Source of the DNA: Helicobacter pylori
GTDB taxonomy: Bacteria; Campylobacterota; Campylobacteria; Campylobacterales; Helicobacteraceae
Direction of reading: 5' to 3'
Assembly (NCBI RefSeq): GCF_030062585.1
Contig: NZ_CP071935.1
Coordinates: 1,382,947 to 1,446,946, forward strand
DNA: 64,000 nt
Below, piece after piece: positions 11,337 to 20,740 of the stretch (its first letter is position 1; each line of letters starts with the position of its first letter). Below the pieces are notes generated by a model. It saw only the letters and a program-made list of their open reading frames with translations. It was not told the origin of the DNA and did no database searches. Made by a program: the position numbers and the translations under genes.

Positions 11337-11357
11337 CATCGTTTCACTCCTTTAAAA

Positions 11358-11434
11358 GTGCTCGTAGCTCAGCTGAATAGAGCAACAGGTTGCGGTCCTG
11401 TAGGTCGGGGGTTTGAATCCCTCCGAGCACACCA
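11358..11434 (+). tRNA. tRNA-Arg (anticodon GCG)
   Basis: A full cloverleaf is visible: acceptor GTGCTCG pairs with CGAGCAC, the anticodon loop TTGCGGT lies between ACAGG and CCTGT, the T-loop is TTTGAAT, and CCA is encoded at the end. Anticodon GCG reads CGC (and CGU by G-U wobble) as arginine, in place of the inosine-modified ACG anticodon common in other bacteria. It stands alone between divergent nadE and ilvC. Confidence 0.95.
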
Positions 11435-11521
11435 TTTCTTAACATTCTGCATGTTTTTAAACATTATCGCTCCCATTATGGTAAAATAAATACTTGCTTA
11501 AACACGCTAGGAGATTTGATT

Positions 11522-12514
11522 TTGGCATTACCCGTTTATTATGATAAAGACATTGATTTAGGCGTTATCCAATCCTTACAAGTGGGCATTATTGGCTATG
11601 GCGCGCAAGGAGAAGCCCAAGCGCTCAATTTGAGGGACTCTAAAGTAAAAGTGCGTATTGGCTTGTATCAAGGGAGTTTGAGCGTTTCAAAAGCAAAAAA
11701 AGAGGGCTTTGAGGTGCTAGGAGTCAAGGAATTAGTCCAACAATCGGATGTGATCATGGTGTTACTCCCGGATGAATTGCATAAGGAAGTGTTAGAAAAA
11801 GAAGTGATCCCTTTTTTAAAAGAGGGGCAAATTATAGGCTTTGCTCATGGTTTTAGCGTGCATTTCAATCAGGTTGTTCTCCCAAAAGGCGTTGGCGCGA
11901 TTTTAGTTGCGCCAAAGGGGCCAGGGAGTGCTTTAAGAGAAGAATACCTTAAAAATAAGGGCTTATACCATTTGATCGCCATAGAGCAAGAAAATTCAAA
12001 AAATAACGCTAAAGCGGTGGCTTTAAGCTATGCTAAAGCGATGGGCGGAGGGAGAATGGGGGTTTTAGAAACAAGCTTTAAAGAAGAATGCGAGAGCGAT
12101 TTATTCGGCGAGCAAGCGGTTTTGTGCGGGGGGTTAGAAGCGATTGTGAGAATGGGGTTTGAAACTTTAATTAAGGCAGGATACCCTGAAGAATTAGCCT
12201 ATTTTGAATGCGTGCATGAAGTGAAATTAGTGGCGGATTTATTGCATTATAAGGGGGTAGAGGGCTTAAGGAAACACATTTCTAACACTGCTGAATTCGG
12301 GGCGATTAAAGCTAGAGAGCCTATGGGAAATCTGTTAGAAAAACGCATGCAAAAAATCTTAAAAAAGATTCAAAACGGCTCATTCGCTAAGGATTTTTTA
12401 CTGGAAAAGAGCTTGAATTACCCCAGGTTAAACACAGAGAGGAAAGCCCTTAAAGAGACTAAAATAGAACAAATTGGGGAAATTTTACGCGCCCCATTCA
12501 ATCATAAAAAATAA
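11522..12514 (+). CDS. ilvC: Ketol-acid reductoisomerase
   Basis: IlvC isomerises and reduces acetolactate/acetohydroxybutyrate with NADPH in valine and isoleucine synthesis. The dinucleotide fold shows [16 protein letters not shown] near residue 25, and the C-terminal knotted domain carries the metal-binding [15 protein letters not shown] chose the second TTG (11522), eight bases after AGGAG, giving the usual 330 residues; the TTG at 11516 lies only two bases from that site. Confidence 0.95.
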   Translation: MALPVYYDKDIDLGVIQSLQVGIIGYGAQGEAQALNLRDSKVKVRIGLYQGSLSVSKAKKEGFEVLGVKELVQQSDVIMVLLPDELHKEVLEKEVIPFLKEGQIIGFAHGFSVHFNQVVLPKGVGAILVAPKGPGSALREEYLKNKGLYHLIAIEQENSKNNAKAVALSYAKAMGGGRMGVLETSFKEECESDLFGEQAVLCGGLEAIVRMGFETLIKAGYPEELAYFECVHEVKLVADLLHYKGVEGLRKHISNTAEFGAIKAREPMGNLLEKRMQKILKKIQNGSFAKDFLLEKSLNYPRLNTERKALKETKIEQIGEILRAPFNHKK

Positions 12515-12537
12515 ATCATTAAATTAAAAGGAATCAT

Positions 12538-13344
12538 ATGGCAATAGTAGTTACTATCACTTCAGGTAAGGGGGGCGTGGGTAAAAGCACCACCACGGCT
12601 AATTTAGCGATCGGCTTGGCTGAGAGCGGTAAAAAGGTCGTAGCGGTTGATTTTGACATAGGCCTTAGGAACTTGGATATGATTTTAGGCTTAGAAAATC
12701 GCATTGTTTATGATGTGGTGGATGTGATGGAAAAAAATTGCAACCTTTCGCAGGCTTTAATCACGGATAAAAAGACTAAAAACCTTTCTTTTTTAGCGGC
12801 TTCACAAAGCAAGGATAAAAATATTTTAGATAAGGAAAAAGTAGCGATTTTAATCAACGCTTTAAGGGCGGATTTTGACTATATTTTGATTGACTCACCG
12901 GCTGGGATTGAAAGCGGTTTTGAGCATGCGATTTTGCATGCAGACATGGCGTTAGTGGTGGTAACGCCAGAAGTGAGTTCCTTAAGGGATAGCGACAGAG
13001 TGATTGGCATTATTGACGCGAAGTCCAATCGGGCCAAAAGGGGCGAAGAAGTGCATAAGCATTTGATAATCAATCGCTTAAAACCTGAGTTAGTGGCAAA
13101 TGGCGAGATGATTCCTATAGAAGGAGTGCTTAAGATTTTGTGCTTGCCTTTAATTGGGATCATTCCTGAAGATCACCATATTATTTCAGCGACCAATAAG
13201 GGCGAGCCGGTGATTCGCACGGACTGCGAGAGCGCGAAGGCTTACCAACGCATCACCAGACGGATTTTAGGCGAAGAAGTGGAATACGTGGAATTTAAGG
13301 CTAAAAGAGGCTTTTTTAGCGCGTTAAAAGGGATATTTTCATGA
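12538..13344 (+). CDS. minD: Septum-site ATPase MinD
   Basis: MinD is the membrane-cycling ATPase that positions the division septum with MinC and MinE. The deviant Walker A motif GKGGVGKST is at residues 10-18, followed by [18 protein letters not shown] typical of MinD, and the C-terminal amphipathic membrane-targeting helix ([13 protein letters not shown]) is intact. The length of 268 is standard. minE follows with a four-base overlap; minC is not in the neighbourhood. Confidence 0.97.
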   Translation: MAIVVTITSGKGGVGKSTTTANLAIGLAESGKKVVAVDFDIGLRNLDMILGLENRIVYDVVDVMEKNCNLSQALITDKKTKNLSFLAASQSKDKNILDKEKVAILINALRADFDYILIDSPAGIESGFEHAILHADMALVVVTPEVSSLRDSDRVIGIIDAKSNRAKRGEEVHKHLIINRLKPELVANGEMIPIEGVLKILCLPLIGIIPEDHHIISATNKGEPVIRTDCESAKAYQRITRRILGEEVEYVEFKAKRGFFSALKGIFS

Positions 13345-13574
13345 GTTTGTTTGATTTTTTTAAAAACAAAGGGAGCGCGGCTACTGCAACCGATAGATTA
13401 AAATTGATTCTAGCCAAAGAGCGCACCTTAAATTTACCCTACATGGAAGAAATGCGTAAAGAAATCATTGCTGTTATTCAAAAATACACTAAATCTTCAG
13501 ACATCCATTTCAAAACCCTTGATACAAACCAGAGTGTGGAAACGATTGAAGTGGAGATTATACTGCCTAAATAG
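13341..13574 (+). CDS. minE: Cell-division topological specificity factor MinE
   Basis: MinE stimulates MinD ATPase and drives it from mid-cell. The 77-residue protein has the N-terminal amphipathic helix ([12 protein letters not shown]), the anti-MinCD segment ([14 protein letters not shown]) and the C-terminal dimerisation domain. It starts within the minD stop (ATGA overlap). Confidence 0.96.
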   Translation: MSLFDFFKNKGSAATATDRLKLILAKERTLNLPYMEEMRKEIIAVIQKYTKSSDIHFKTLDTNQSVETIEVEIILPK

Positions 13575-13580
13575 TTTAAA

Positions 13581-14381
13581 ATGAAAAGCCATTTCCAATA
13601 CAGCGTGCTAGAGAATATCCCTAAAGCCTTTGACATTCTCAAAGACCCCCCTAAAAAGCTCTATTGTGTGGGCGATACCAAGCTTTTAGAAGTGCCTTTA
13701 AAAGTAGCGATCATAGGCACAAGAAGACCCACCCCTTACAGCAAGCAACACACCATCACTCTGGCCAGAGAGCTTGCTAAAAATGGCGCGGTTATTGTGA
13801 GCGGAGGAGCGTTGGGCGTGGATATTATCGCTCAAGAAAACGCCTTACCAAAAACCATCATGCTTTCGCCTTGCAGTTTGGATTTGATCTATCCTACGAA
13901 CAACCATAAAGTGATCCAAGAAATCGTGCAAAACGGCTTGATTTTAAGCGAATACGAAAAGGATTTCATGCCCATTAAAGGCTCTTTTTTAGCGAGAAAC
14001 CGCCTGGTGATCGCTTTAAGCGATGCGGTGATTATCCCCCAAGCGGATTTACAAAGCGGCTCTATGAGCAGCGCGAGATTAGCCCAAAAATACCAAAAGC
14101 CCTTATTTGTTTTGCCCCAACGCCTGAATGAGAGCGATGGCACTAATGAGCTTTTAGAAAAAGGGCAGGCTCAAGGGATATTTAATATTCAAAATTTTAT
14201 AAACACCCTTTTAAAAGACTACCATTTAAAAGAAATGCCTGAAATGGAAGATGAATTTTTAGAATATTGCGCCAAAAACCCTAGCTATGAAGAAGCGTAT
14301 CTCAAATTTGGGGATAAGCTTTTAGAATACGAGCTGTTGGGTAAGATCAAGCGCATCAATCACATTGTGGTGTTAGCATGA
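13581..14381 (+). CDS. dprA: DNA-processing protein DprA
   Basis: DprA binds incoming single-stranded DNA during natural transformation and loads RecA. The Rossmann-like core is clear: IIGTRRPTPYS near residue 48, SGGALGVDIIAQENAL near 75, and LIYPTNN. At 266 residues it has the core plus a short C-terminal extension that may correspond to the DprA C-terminal domain. It begins six bases after minE and overlaps ruvX by four bases. Confidence 0.95.
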   Translation: MKSHFQYSVLENIPKAFDILKDPPKKLYCVGDTKLLEVPLKVAIIGTRRPTPYSKQHTITLARELAKNGAVIVSGGALGVDIIAQENALPKTIMLSPCSLDLIYPTNNHKVIQEIVQNGLILSEYEKDFMPIKGSFLARNRLVIALSDAVIIPQADLQSGSMSSARLAQKYQKPLFVLPQRLNESDGTNELLEKGQAQGIFNIQNFINTLLKDYHLKEMPEMEDEFLEYCAKNPSYEEAYLKFGDKLLEYELLGKIKRINHIVVLA

Positions 14382-14782
14382 TTTTAGCGTGCGATGTGGG
14401 GCTAAAACGCATTGGAATCGCTGCGCTTTTAAACGGCGTTATCTTGCCTTTGGAAGCGATTTTACGCCACAACAGAAATCAGGCCTCTAGGGATTTGAGC
14501 GATTTATTGAGAGAAAAAAGCATTCAGGTGCTAGTGGTGGGCAAACCCAATGAAAGCTATGCGGATACGAACGCCCGCATTGAGCATTTTATCAAGCTTG
14601 TAGATTTTAAGGGCGAAATCGTTTTTATTAATGAAGATAACTCCAGCATAGAAGCCTATGAAAATTTAGAGCATTTGGGTAAGAAAAACAAGCGACTCGC
14701 TATCAAAGACGGCCGGTTAGATTCTTTGAGCGCTTGTAGGATCTTAGAACGCTATTATCAGCAGGTTTTAAAAAATCATTAG
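14378..14782 (+). CDS. ruvX: Holliday-junction resolvase-like YqgF/RuvX
   Basis: This RNase H-fold protein of 134 residues belongs to the YqgF family, implicated in pre-16S rRNA 5' processing and possibly junction resolution. The N-terminal ILACDVGLKRIGIA supplies the first catalytic aspartate, VVGKPNE is the second core strand, and the final acidic position is in the RLDSLSACRIL helix. Translationally coupled to dprA. Confidence 0.92.
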   Translation: MILACDVGLKRIGIAALLNGVILPLEAILRHNRNQASRDLSDLLREKSIQVLVVGKPNESYADTNARIEHFIKLVDFKGEIVFINEDNSSIEAYENLEHLGKKNKRLAIKDGRLDSLSACRILERYYQQVLKNH

Positions 14783-14800
14783 ATCTGATTGCAATTTGAT

Positions 14801-14806
14801 TATAAT
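14801..14806 (+). promoter_or_regulatory. -10 box for the hcp gene
   Basis: TATAAT 35 bases upstream of the hcp leader ATG; an AAAAGGAG ribosome site follows at 14827-14834. Confidence 0.6.
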
Positions 14807-14840
14807 AAAGTCTAAATTTTTTAATAAAAAGGAGAGCATC

Positions 14841-15378
14841 ATGTTAGGGAATTTCAAAAAAGCGATTTTTAGGGTTTTATGCTTGGGTTTATTGGGGGGG
14901 GGGGTTAATGGCAGAGCCAAACCCTGAAGAGCTTTTTGATTTGGGTATGCTGAGTTATGACAAGCAAGATTTTTCTAAAGCTAGGAAGTATTTTGAAAGA
15001 GCGTGTGGTTTGAATAATGGTAGTGGTTGTAATAATTTAGGGGTGCTTTATAGAGATGGTCAAGGAATAGAAAAAAACTTAACAAAAAAAGCCGCTCAAT
15101 TTTACTCTAAAGCATGCGATTTGAATAATGGTAGTGGGTGTAGTGGCTTAGGTTTTCTATATGGAAGTGGGGAGGGGGTGAAACAGGACTCAAAAAAAGC
15201 TGTCGCTCTGTATGAAAAATCTTGCGATTTGAATATTAGTAGGGGGTGTGGTGCTTTAGGAGTTCTATATTATAATGGTCAAGGGGTGGAAAAAAACTTA
15301 ACAAAAGCCGCTCAATATATCTCTAAAGCTTGCAAGTTAGGAGATCAAAAGGCATGCGAGGTGCTCAAAGAAAAATAA
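14841..15378 (+). pseudogene. Secreted Sel1-repeat Hcp protein, phase OFF by a G11 tract
   Basis: The ATG at 14841 (after AAAAGGAG) opens a signal peptide (LGNFKKAIFRVLCLGLL) but with 11 G in the tract the frame stops at 14927. The mature frame continues from 14908 (MAEPNPEEL...) to 15378; 10 or 13 G would join them with cleavage after LMA. The mature part has Sel1-like repeats with paired cysteines (AC...GC, eight Cys in all), the disulfide-linked architecture of Helicobacter cysteine-rich proteins such as HcpB (HP0336), which bind penicillin or act on host cells. One repeat carries an extra lysine codon compared with a near-identical one. Hcp class is confident; the exact paralogue is not. 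Confidence 0.85.
14894..14904 (+). repeat. G11 contingency tract
   Basis: Eleven consecutive G inside the hcp signal-peptide codons. Poly-G tracts of this length slip frequently during replication; here the count puts leader and mature protein out of frame. Confidence 0.9.
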
Positions 15379-15426
15379 GGGACAAAAAGCATGCGATAGT
15401 CTCACCTAGAAACTATCCCACAAAAG

Positions 15427-15467
15427 CCCTATTTTAGGGGGTTAGAACATCGCCAAAATGCCCCCTA
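15427..15467 (+). terminator. Inverted repeats after hcp, possible terminator
   Basis: CCCTA-TTT-TAGGG (15427-15439) overlaps a larger TAGGGGG/CCCCCTA pair (15435-15441 with 15461-15467), followed by TTCTTTT. Two mutually exclusive hairpins are possible; termination after hcp is the simplest reading. No gene is seen in 15379-15564. Confidence 0.4.
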
Positions 15468-15564
15468 TTCTTTTAAGAAAATATTTTTACTAGAGAGTTT
15501 TAATCTTTTTTTGGTATCCTTTTAGGGGTCACTAGTCTTAAAAACTCTTTAAAAACGGATAACC

Positions 15565-15765
15565 ATGAAAATTATGCATCAAGTCAAGGATTTTTTAGAT
15601 TTTTGCAAACAAACGATCCACAAAAATTCTAATGAAGCGTTTCAAAAAACCAAACGAGCGCTTTTTAAAGAAAAATCTCAAAAAATCAGGGAGCAAGCGG
15701 TTAAAATCGTAGAAAAACGCTTGGCAAAAGAGGGCATGCAATTGAGCGATTTTAATGAAGAATAA
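15565..15765 (+). CDS. Small helical protein of unknown function (5' part of a split gene)
   Basis: Sixty-six residues, highly charged and predicted helical (KDFLDFCKQTIHKNSNEAFQ...), with no family I recognise. It ends at TAA, and the same frame stays open through an ATG at 15775 to 15903, so this looks like the first part of a longer ~112-residue protein interrupted by one stop codon. It leads a short run with the downstream membrane protein, in the position of the variable HP0337-HP0346 region. Confidence 0.5.
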   Translation: MKIMHQVKDFLDFCKQTIHKNSNEAFQKTKRALFKEKSQKIREQAVKIVEKRLAKEGMQLSDFNEE

Positions 15766-15774
15766 TTAAAAATC

Positions 15775-15903
15775 ATGTTTGAAGCTGAAGAAAAAAGGTT
15801 GTTAGAGCAAATCCATGCTAAAGAATTGAAAGAAAAACAAGAAAAAACCACCAAGCATTTTAAAGAAGTTTGGGAAAAGGGCGACAATGAACAAGAAAAA
15901 TAG
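15775..15903 (+). CDS. Small coiled-coil peptide, likely 3' part of the split gene
   Basis: Forty-two codons from ATG to TAG (MFEAEEKRLLEQIHAKELK...), acidic/basic heptad-like and in the same frame as the preceding 66-residue ORF, separated by TAA-TTA-AAA-ATC. It overlaps the start of the next gene by 17 bases. It may be translated by reinitiation or be a remnant; no function recognised. Confidence 0.4.
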   Translation: MFEAEEKRLLEQIHAKELKEKQEKTTKHFKEVWEKGDNEQEK

Positions 15904-16447
15904 CGTAATTTCTGGTTTGATGAATTTTTTTAGCGAAAAGAATGAGCGCTGGCTGTTAGCCCACAGGCACACGAGAGGGTTTGTGATAGTGGCATGGCTT
16001 TTTAGGTTTAAAAGCATTGCGTTTTCTATTTTCATCACTTTGTTGGTTATTTTAGTGGATATTTGGGTTTATAGCGATGTGCGCCAGTTTTTATTGGACA
16101 CTTCTAGCCCTTTTATTTGGCTTTTAATCGCTTTACTAATCAAGTGGGGCGTGATTGTCATAAGTGCACGTAAATGCTACCAATTCAGCCAAAAAATGTT
16201 TACGCTCATTCAAAGAAAAAGGCAAATCAGAGAGAATTTAAAAAACCGCTCCAACTACAAAGACACTAAAAATTTTGAAAAACTCTCTAGCATCGCTGAA
16301 GAAATCATTTCAAAAAAACAAGAAGAGTCCCGCCACAAAGAAGATTCTAATCATGAAAACCATAAAGACAAGCTTTCTAACATTACTGAAGAAATGATTC
16401 TCAAAAAACAAGAGGAATTGAAAGCTAGAAAGGATAAGGGGGATTGA
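15887..16447 (+). CDS. Membrane protein of unknown function with charged C-terminal repeats
   Basis: A protein of 186 residues with two membrane helices (about residues 41-62, IAFSIFITLLVILVDIWVY, and 76-95, FIWLLIALLIKWGVIVIS) and a cytoplasmic coiled, charged tail. The tail contains two similar segments, KLSSIAEEIISKKQEE and KLSNITEEMILKKQEE, suggesting internal duplication. No family is recognised; by position it corresponds to the HP0346 area. It overlaps the preceding small ORF, so they are probably cotranscribed. Confidence 0.6.
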   Translation: MNKKNSVISGLMNFFSEKNERWLLAHRHTRGFVIVAWLFRFKSIAFSIFITLLVILVDIWVYSDVRQFLLDTSSPFIWLLIALLIKWGVIVISARKCYQFSQKMFTLIQRKRQIRENLKNRSNYKDTKNFEKLSSIAEEIISKKQEESRHKEDSNHENHKDKLSNITEEMILKKQEELKARKDKGD

Positions 16448-16590
16448 AAAGAGCGTGGAGTGCTTTAGCTTATTGACCGAAGAAAACATTCAAGAGGGTT
16501 TATTTAAAGGGTGCAGAAAACCTTAATCAAAAAAACCCCCCCAATAAAAATAATCAATAAAATAATCAGGGGATAATCAATAAAAAAGGG
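16448..16590. other. Intergenic stretch with a short coding-like remnant
   Basis: The frame shifted by one from the upstream membrane gene reads EKSVECFSLLTEENIQEG to a stop at 16526, a protein-like stretch that may be a frameshifted tail of that gene. After it come a C7 run (16546-16552) and repeated ATAATCAATAAAA units between the convergent genes. No convincing terminator stem was found. Confidence 0.3.
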
Positions 16591-17472
16591 TCAATCTTTT
16601 AAAAAGGGCATGAAGCGTTCAGGCATGGGGGAGGTGATCTCATAGAACGCTTTTTTAAATTCAAACCCCAGACGAAACGCATGGAGCATGAGTAATGGGG
16701 CGTTGTTTTCACGCTTTAATTGAAGGTATCCTCTCGCTTCTTCATCAACCACCCCATAAAGCCCCTCACCCACAATCCTATGCCCCACGCTGCTTAAATG
16801 CAAGCGGATCTGGTGCGTGCGCCCGGTGAGTGGGGTGATTTTGAGTAGGCTTATATCCAAAAAAGGGTTATAGCTTAAAGGCTCAACAAGCGTGATTGAA
16901 GGCTTGCCTAAAGGAGAAATTTTAGATCGAATGCACAAGTCTTTTTGAATGTTTTGTGGCGTTAGAATGGGTTTGTCTATTTTCATGCTTTTTTCAACCA
17001 ACCCATGCACTAGCGCTAAATAAGTTTTTTTCACTTTTTTTTGCATGAAAAGCGCTTTTAAATCCTTAACGCTTTGTAAAGTCTTGCCCGCTAAGACTAA
17101 CCCGCTCGTTTCATAGTCCAGTCTGTGGGCTGGGTGGGCGTTTTTGCCAAAATGCGATTGGATACAATCTAATAAGCTTTCATGGTAAAAATAGCCTTTA
17201 GGGTGGGTATAGACTTGAGTGGGTTTGTCAAACACGCCAAAATCTTTCGTTTCAAAAACAAGCTTTTCTTGTTTTTCATTAGGCTTGAAATAAATCAAGC
17301 GAACGACCCCTTGAATGATTTGAGATTTACGCACGGCTTGTTGGTTTTGTTTTAAGCGTTGCTTGTCAAGGTGGCGTTGGGCTTCTTTTAGAGAGCATTT
17401 TAAAACATCGCGCACCAAAAACAAGGCTTTGGTGGGTTTTAAAATTTCAAATTCTTCTTCAACAAAAGGCAC
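16591..17472 (-). CDS. RluA-family rRNA pseudouridine synthase
   Basis: The enzyme converts specific uridines to pseudouridine in 23S rRNA (or tRNA). The catalytic motif HRLDYETSGLVL is present (aspartate near residue 119), and RTHQIRLHLSSVGHRIVGEGLYG, the family's C-terminal signature, follows. An N-terminal S4-like region (LFLVRDVLKCSLKEAQRHLDK) would bind RNA. The length is 293. I cannot decide between RluC and RluD specificity. The start overlaps the recJ stop by one base. Confidence 0.9.
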   Translation of the reverse strand: MPFVEEEFEILKPTKALFLVRDVLKCSLKEAQRHLDKQRLKQNQQAVRKSQIIQGVVRLIYFKPNEKQEKLVFETKDFGVFDKPTQVYTHPKGYFYHESLLDCIQSHFGKNAHPAHRLDYETSGLVLAGKTLQSVKDLKALFMQKKVKKTYLALVHGLVEKSMKIDKPILTPQNIQKDLCIRSKISPLGKPSITLVEPLSYNPFLDISLLKITPLTGRTHQIRLHLSSVGHRIVGEGLYGVVDEEARGYLQLKRENNAPLLMLHAFRLGFEFKKAFYEITSPMPERFMPFLKD

Positions 17473-19022
17473 TATAATAAACTTTTAACAAACATTTTTG
17501 GCTCATTAGAACACTCATCTAATTCCACGCTAAAAATCGCGCTCACCTTTTCGCCCGCTTTCAAAAACCGCTCAGCGTTAAAATAAATAGCCTCTTTGAC
17601 GCATTCTTTATCCTTAAAACGCAAAACCTGGTGGCTTTCTTTAATGATTTTTTCTTCTATGACTTCTAAATTTTTTGCTTGGAATAGGGGTTCAGGGTTT
17701 TCTTGCCCATAAGGTTCGCCCGTTTCTATAATCTCTAAAAGCTCTCTGTCAATGTCTTTTAATTTGAGCGTTAAAGGGGGTTCTGTTTCACAAAAAGGCA
17801 AGACTTTAAAATCAAAATTTTCTAAAGTTTCAAAGAGCGAGATGATATTGTTTTTTCCAACGCTCAACCCGCAAGCTTGCCTATGCCCTCCATATCCGAG
17901 CAACAAAGAAGAAACCCCATTCAAAGCGTCAATGAGATCAATATTTGGAGAGCTACGAGCGCTCCCCTTATACACCCCTTCTTTAAAAGTGAAAACCAGG
18001 CTTGGCTTTTGGGTGGCTTCCACTAATTTTGAAGCCACAATCCCAAGCACGCCCTCATGCCAATTATCCTTAAAAGCGACGATAATTTTTTCTCCAACCA
18101 TCGCATGCTTAAAGGCTTCTTCAAAAACCTGCTGTTGGATCATTTTACGCTTCAAATTGCATGCTTTCAAGCGTTCATACAAAGAATAGCCATCTTGAAA
18201 ATTATTCGCGCTTAAAAAATCCAGGGCTATTTTAGCGTCTTGCATGCGCCCTGCGGAATTGATTAAAGGGGCGATATTAAAAGAAATATCGCTCGCTTTT
18301 AAAGAGCGTTTTCTAAAAACTTCTCTTTGGCGTAAAAACCCCATCGCCCCTAAGGATTCTTTTTGTAAAAAATACAAGGCTTTAGAAACCAAAAAGCGGT
18401 TAAAAAAAGTCAAAGGCATCATATCAGCAATAGTCGCCACGCCCGCTAAGCATAGCAACTCGCTAGAATGGCTTTTTTCTTTTCCTAAAAGCTTGTGGAT
18501 TCCATAGCACAAATAAAACGCCACTAACGCCCCGCACACTTCCTTTTGGATAAAATCACAATCCGGTCGCTTGGGGTTGATCACTGCATAAGCGTCTGGA
18601 ATTTTATCATGGTGCAAGCAATGGTGATCGGTGATGATAAGGGTGTAATTTTTTTCTTTGCAAAATCGTGCAGCTTCAAAGGCGTTAATCCCGTTATCCA
18701 CCGTGATGATTAAAGGGGCGTGGTGTTTTTCTAAAAACTTTTTAGAAATCCCATAACCATCCATGAAGCGATTAGGGATTGCAATGCGCACATGCTTATA
18801 GTTCAGGCTTTCAAAGAATTTTGCCATGATAGCAGAGCTAATCACGCCGTCAGCGTCATAATCGCCCACCACTAAAATTTCTGTGTTTGCGCGCATGGCT
18901 TCTATGATTTTGAGCGCGGCTTTTTTCAAGTCTTTAAATAAAAAGGGGCTAGGAAACCCTTTTTCATTGTAAGCGATAGAAGCCAATCGCTCTTTGATTT
19001 GAGCTTTAAGCTTTTGTTTCAT
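17472..19022 (-). CDS. recJ: Single-strand DNA 5'-3' exonuclease RecJ
   Basis: RecJ degrades single-stranded DNA 5' to 3' in recombination and mismatch/base-excision repair. DHH-family metal motifs are intact: DYDADG at residues 54-59, TDHH at 131-134, and the DHHA1-type GGHRQACGLSV near residue 385. At 516 residues it is shorter than the enterobacterial enzyme, as in other Helicobacter. It ends directly against the pseudouridine synthase start and lies eight bases after pyrG. Confidence 0.94.
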   Translation of the reverse strand: MKQKLKAQIKERLASIAYNEKGFPSPFLFKDLKKAALKIIEAMRANTEILVVGDYDADGVISSAIMAKFFESLNYKHVRIAIPNRFMDGYGISKKFLEKHHAPLIITVDNGINAFEAARFCKEKNYTLIITDHHCLHHDKIPDAYAVINPKRPDCDFIQKEVCGALVAFYLCYGIHKLLGKEKSHSSELLCLAGVATIADMMPLTFFNRFLVSKALYFLQKESLGAMGFLRQREVFRKRSLKASDISFNIAPLINSAGRMQDAKIALDFLSANNFQDGYSLYERLKACNLKRKMIQQQVFEEAFKHAMVGEKIIVAFKDNWHEGVLGIVASKLVEATQKPSLVFTFKEGVYKGSARSSPNIDLIDALNGVSSLLLGYGGHRQACGLSVGKNNIISLFETLENFDFKVLPFCETEPPLTLKLKDIDRELLEIIETGEPYGQENPEPLFQAKNLEVIEEKIIKESHQVLRFKDKECVKEAIYFNAERFLKAGEKVSAIFSVELDECSNEPKMFVKSLL

Positions 19023-19030
19023 TTGTTAGA

Positions 19031-20647
19031 TTAGGATTTAGAAAGAGCGCTCTTAATGAAATCCAAAATAATAGGGTTAGGGCTTTGCAACCTAGAGGTA
19101 AATTCCGGGTGGAATTGCACCCCCACAAAGAACGGGTGATGCTCTAACTCAATCGCTTCAATCAAATGATTCGCTCCAAAACCCACCACTTTCAAGCCCT
19201 TATTTTCCCACTCTTGGCGGTATTTGGGGTTGATTTCATAACGATGGCGGTGTCTTTCTTTAATGCTAGGCTTTTTATAAGCTTTTTCTAACAAGCTATT
19301 AGGCATGATTTCGCATTCGTATTCGCCTAATCGCATGGTGCCTCCTAAAGGCGAATTATAGGTACGCACCTGTTTTTGGTGGTTTTGATCCATAAAATCT
19401 TCAATCAAATACACCACAGGGTATTCGCAGCGTTGGTTAAATTCCGTAGAGTTAGCCCCTTTTAAACCTAAAACATTGCGGCAAAACTCCACGATCGCTA
19501 ATTGCATGCCCAAACAAATCCCTAAAAAGGGGAGTTTTTCCACCCTAGCCCTTTGAATGGCGCAAATTTTGCCCTCAATCCCCCTTTCTCCAAAGCCCCC
19601 CGGCACTAAAATCGCATCAACGCCCTCTAAATCCGTCTTTTCATTAAAATTCTCGCTATCCAGCCATTCAATATTGACTTGCGTATCCAAATGCGCGCCC
19701 GCATGGATTAAGGCTTCAATCAAGGATTTATAAGATTCTTTTAAGCTTAAATACTTGCCCACAAAACCAATTTTGACTTTGTGTTTAGGAGCGATAATCT
19801 TTTCTACTAAAGTGTTCCAAGCCGCCATTTTGGGGTGTAGTTTATTCAAATTAAAGCGTCTGGCAATGGGGGTTAAAATGCCTTCTTGCAAGAAAAGAAT
19901 AGGGCATGCGTAAATGCTTTTAGTGTCTGTGGCGACAATCACGCTGTCTTGCTCCACATCGCAACTCAAAGCGATTTTATTTTTCAACTCTTTATCCAAA
20001 GGCTTAGGCGATCGCGCCAAAATGATTTGAGGGGTTACGCCAAGACGCCGTAATTCTTGGACGGAATGCTGCGTGGGTTTGGTTTTTAGCTCGTTAGTGG
20101 TTTGGATATAGGGGATCAAGGTTACATGCACATTGATGACTTTTTCATTCCCTAATTCCAGTTTAAGCTGGCGGATCGCTTCCAAATAAAACATGCCCTC
20201 CATATCGCCCACGGTTCCGCCCACTTCCACGATTAAAAAATCCAACCCCTTAGCCGCGCTTTTAATGCGCCTTTTGATTTCATCGGTTACATGGGGGACG
20301 ATTTGAATGGTTTTGCCTAAATATTCCCCTTTCCTTTCGTTTTCTATCACGCTTGAAAAAATCTGCCCGGTAGTGAAATTATTCAACCTCGTTAAATTCC
20401 TGTTCAAAAAGCGTTCATAATGCCCAATGTCTAAATCCGTTTCAGCGCCATCGCTAGTCACAAACACTTCCCCATGCTCTAAAGGGCTCATGGTGCCTGG
20501 ATCAATATTAATATAAGGATCGATCTTCAAAATAGAAACCTGGTAATTGCAATGCTGTAAAAGCGTAGCGATTGAAGAAGATGAAATCCCTTTCCCTAGA
20601 GAGCTTAACACGCCCCCTGTAACGAATATAAATTTGGCTCTATCCAT
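19031..20647 (-). CDS. pyrG: CTP synthase
   Basis: PyrG aminates UTP to CTP using ATP and glutamine. The N-terminal synthase domain shows [20 protein letters not shown] with the P-loop, and the C-terminal class I glutamine amidotransferase has the nucleophile motif GICLGMQLA and the His/Glu pair in VQFHPEF. The length of 538 is typical. A TACAAT -10 lies at 20683-20688 on the minus strand; pyrG-recJ-pseudouridine synthase form one minus-strand unit. Confidence 0.97.
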   Translation of the reverse strand: MDRAKFIFVTGGVLSSLGKGISSSSIATLLQHCNYQVSILKIDPYINIDPGTMSPLEHGEVFVTSDGAETDLDIGHYERFLNRNLTRLNNFTTGQIFSSVIENERKGEYLGKTIQIVPHVTDEIKRRIKSAAKGLDFLIVEVGGTVGDMEGMFYLEAIRQLKLELGNEKVINVHVTLIPYIQTTNELKTKPTQHSVQELRRLGVTPQIILARSPKPLDKELKNKIALSCDVEQDSVIVATDTKSIYACPILFLQEGILTPIARRFNLNKLHPKMAAWNTLVEKIIAPKHKVKIGFVGKYLSLKESYKSLIEALIHAGAHLDTQVNIEWLDSENFNEKTDLEGVDAILVPGGFGERGIEGKICAIQRARVEKLPFLGICLGMQLAIVEFCRNVLGLKGANSTEFNQRCEYPVVYLIEDFMDQNHQKQVRTYNSPLGGTMRLGEYECEIMPNSLLEKAYKKPSIKERHRHRYEINPKYRQEWENKGLKVVGFGANHLIEAIELEHHPFFVGVQFHPEFTSRLQSPNPIILDFIKSALSKS

Positions 20648-20740
20648 AAGTTATTGCGTTCCTTTGATTTTTACTTCTTAAAATTGTAGTCTAAAAAGGG
20701 TTAAAAAGCTTTAAAAGAGGGCAAAAATTAAAGCGATTTC

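Noticed and set aside
16530-16590. Terminator for the pseudouridine synthase gene
   Set aside because: Only four G-C pairs with a ~26-base loop could form before the T7 run; too weak to call.
17752-18189. 145-codon plus-strand frame inside recJ
   Set aside because: Shadow of recJ, whose catalytic motifs are intact on the minus strand.
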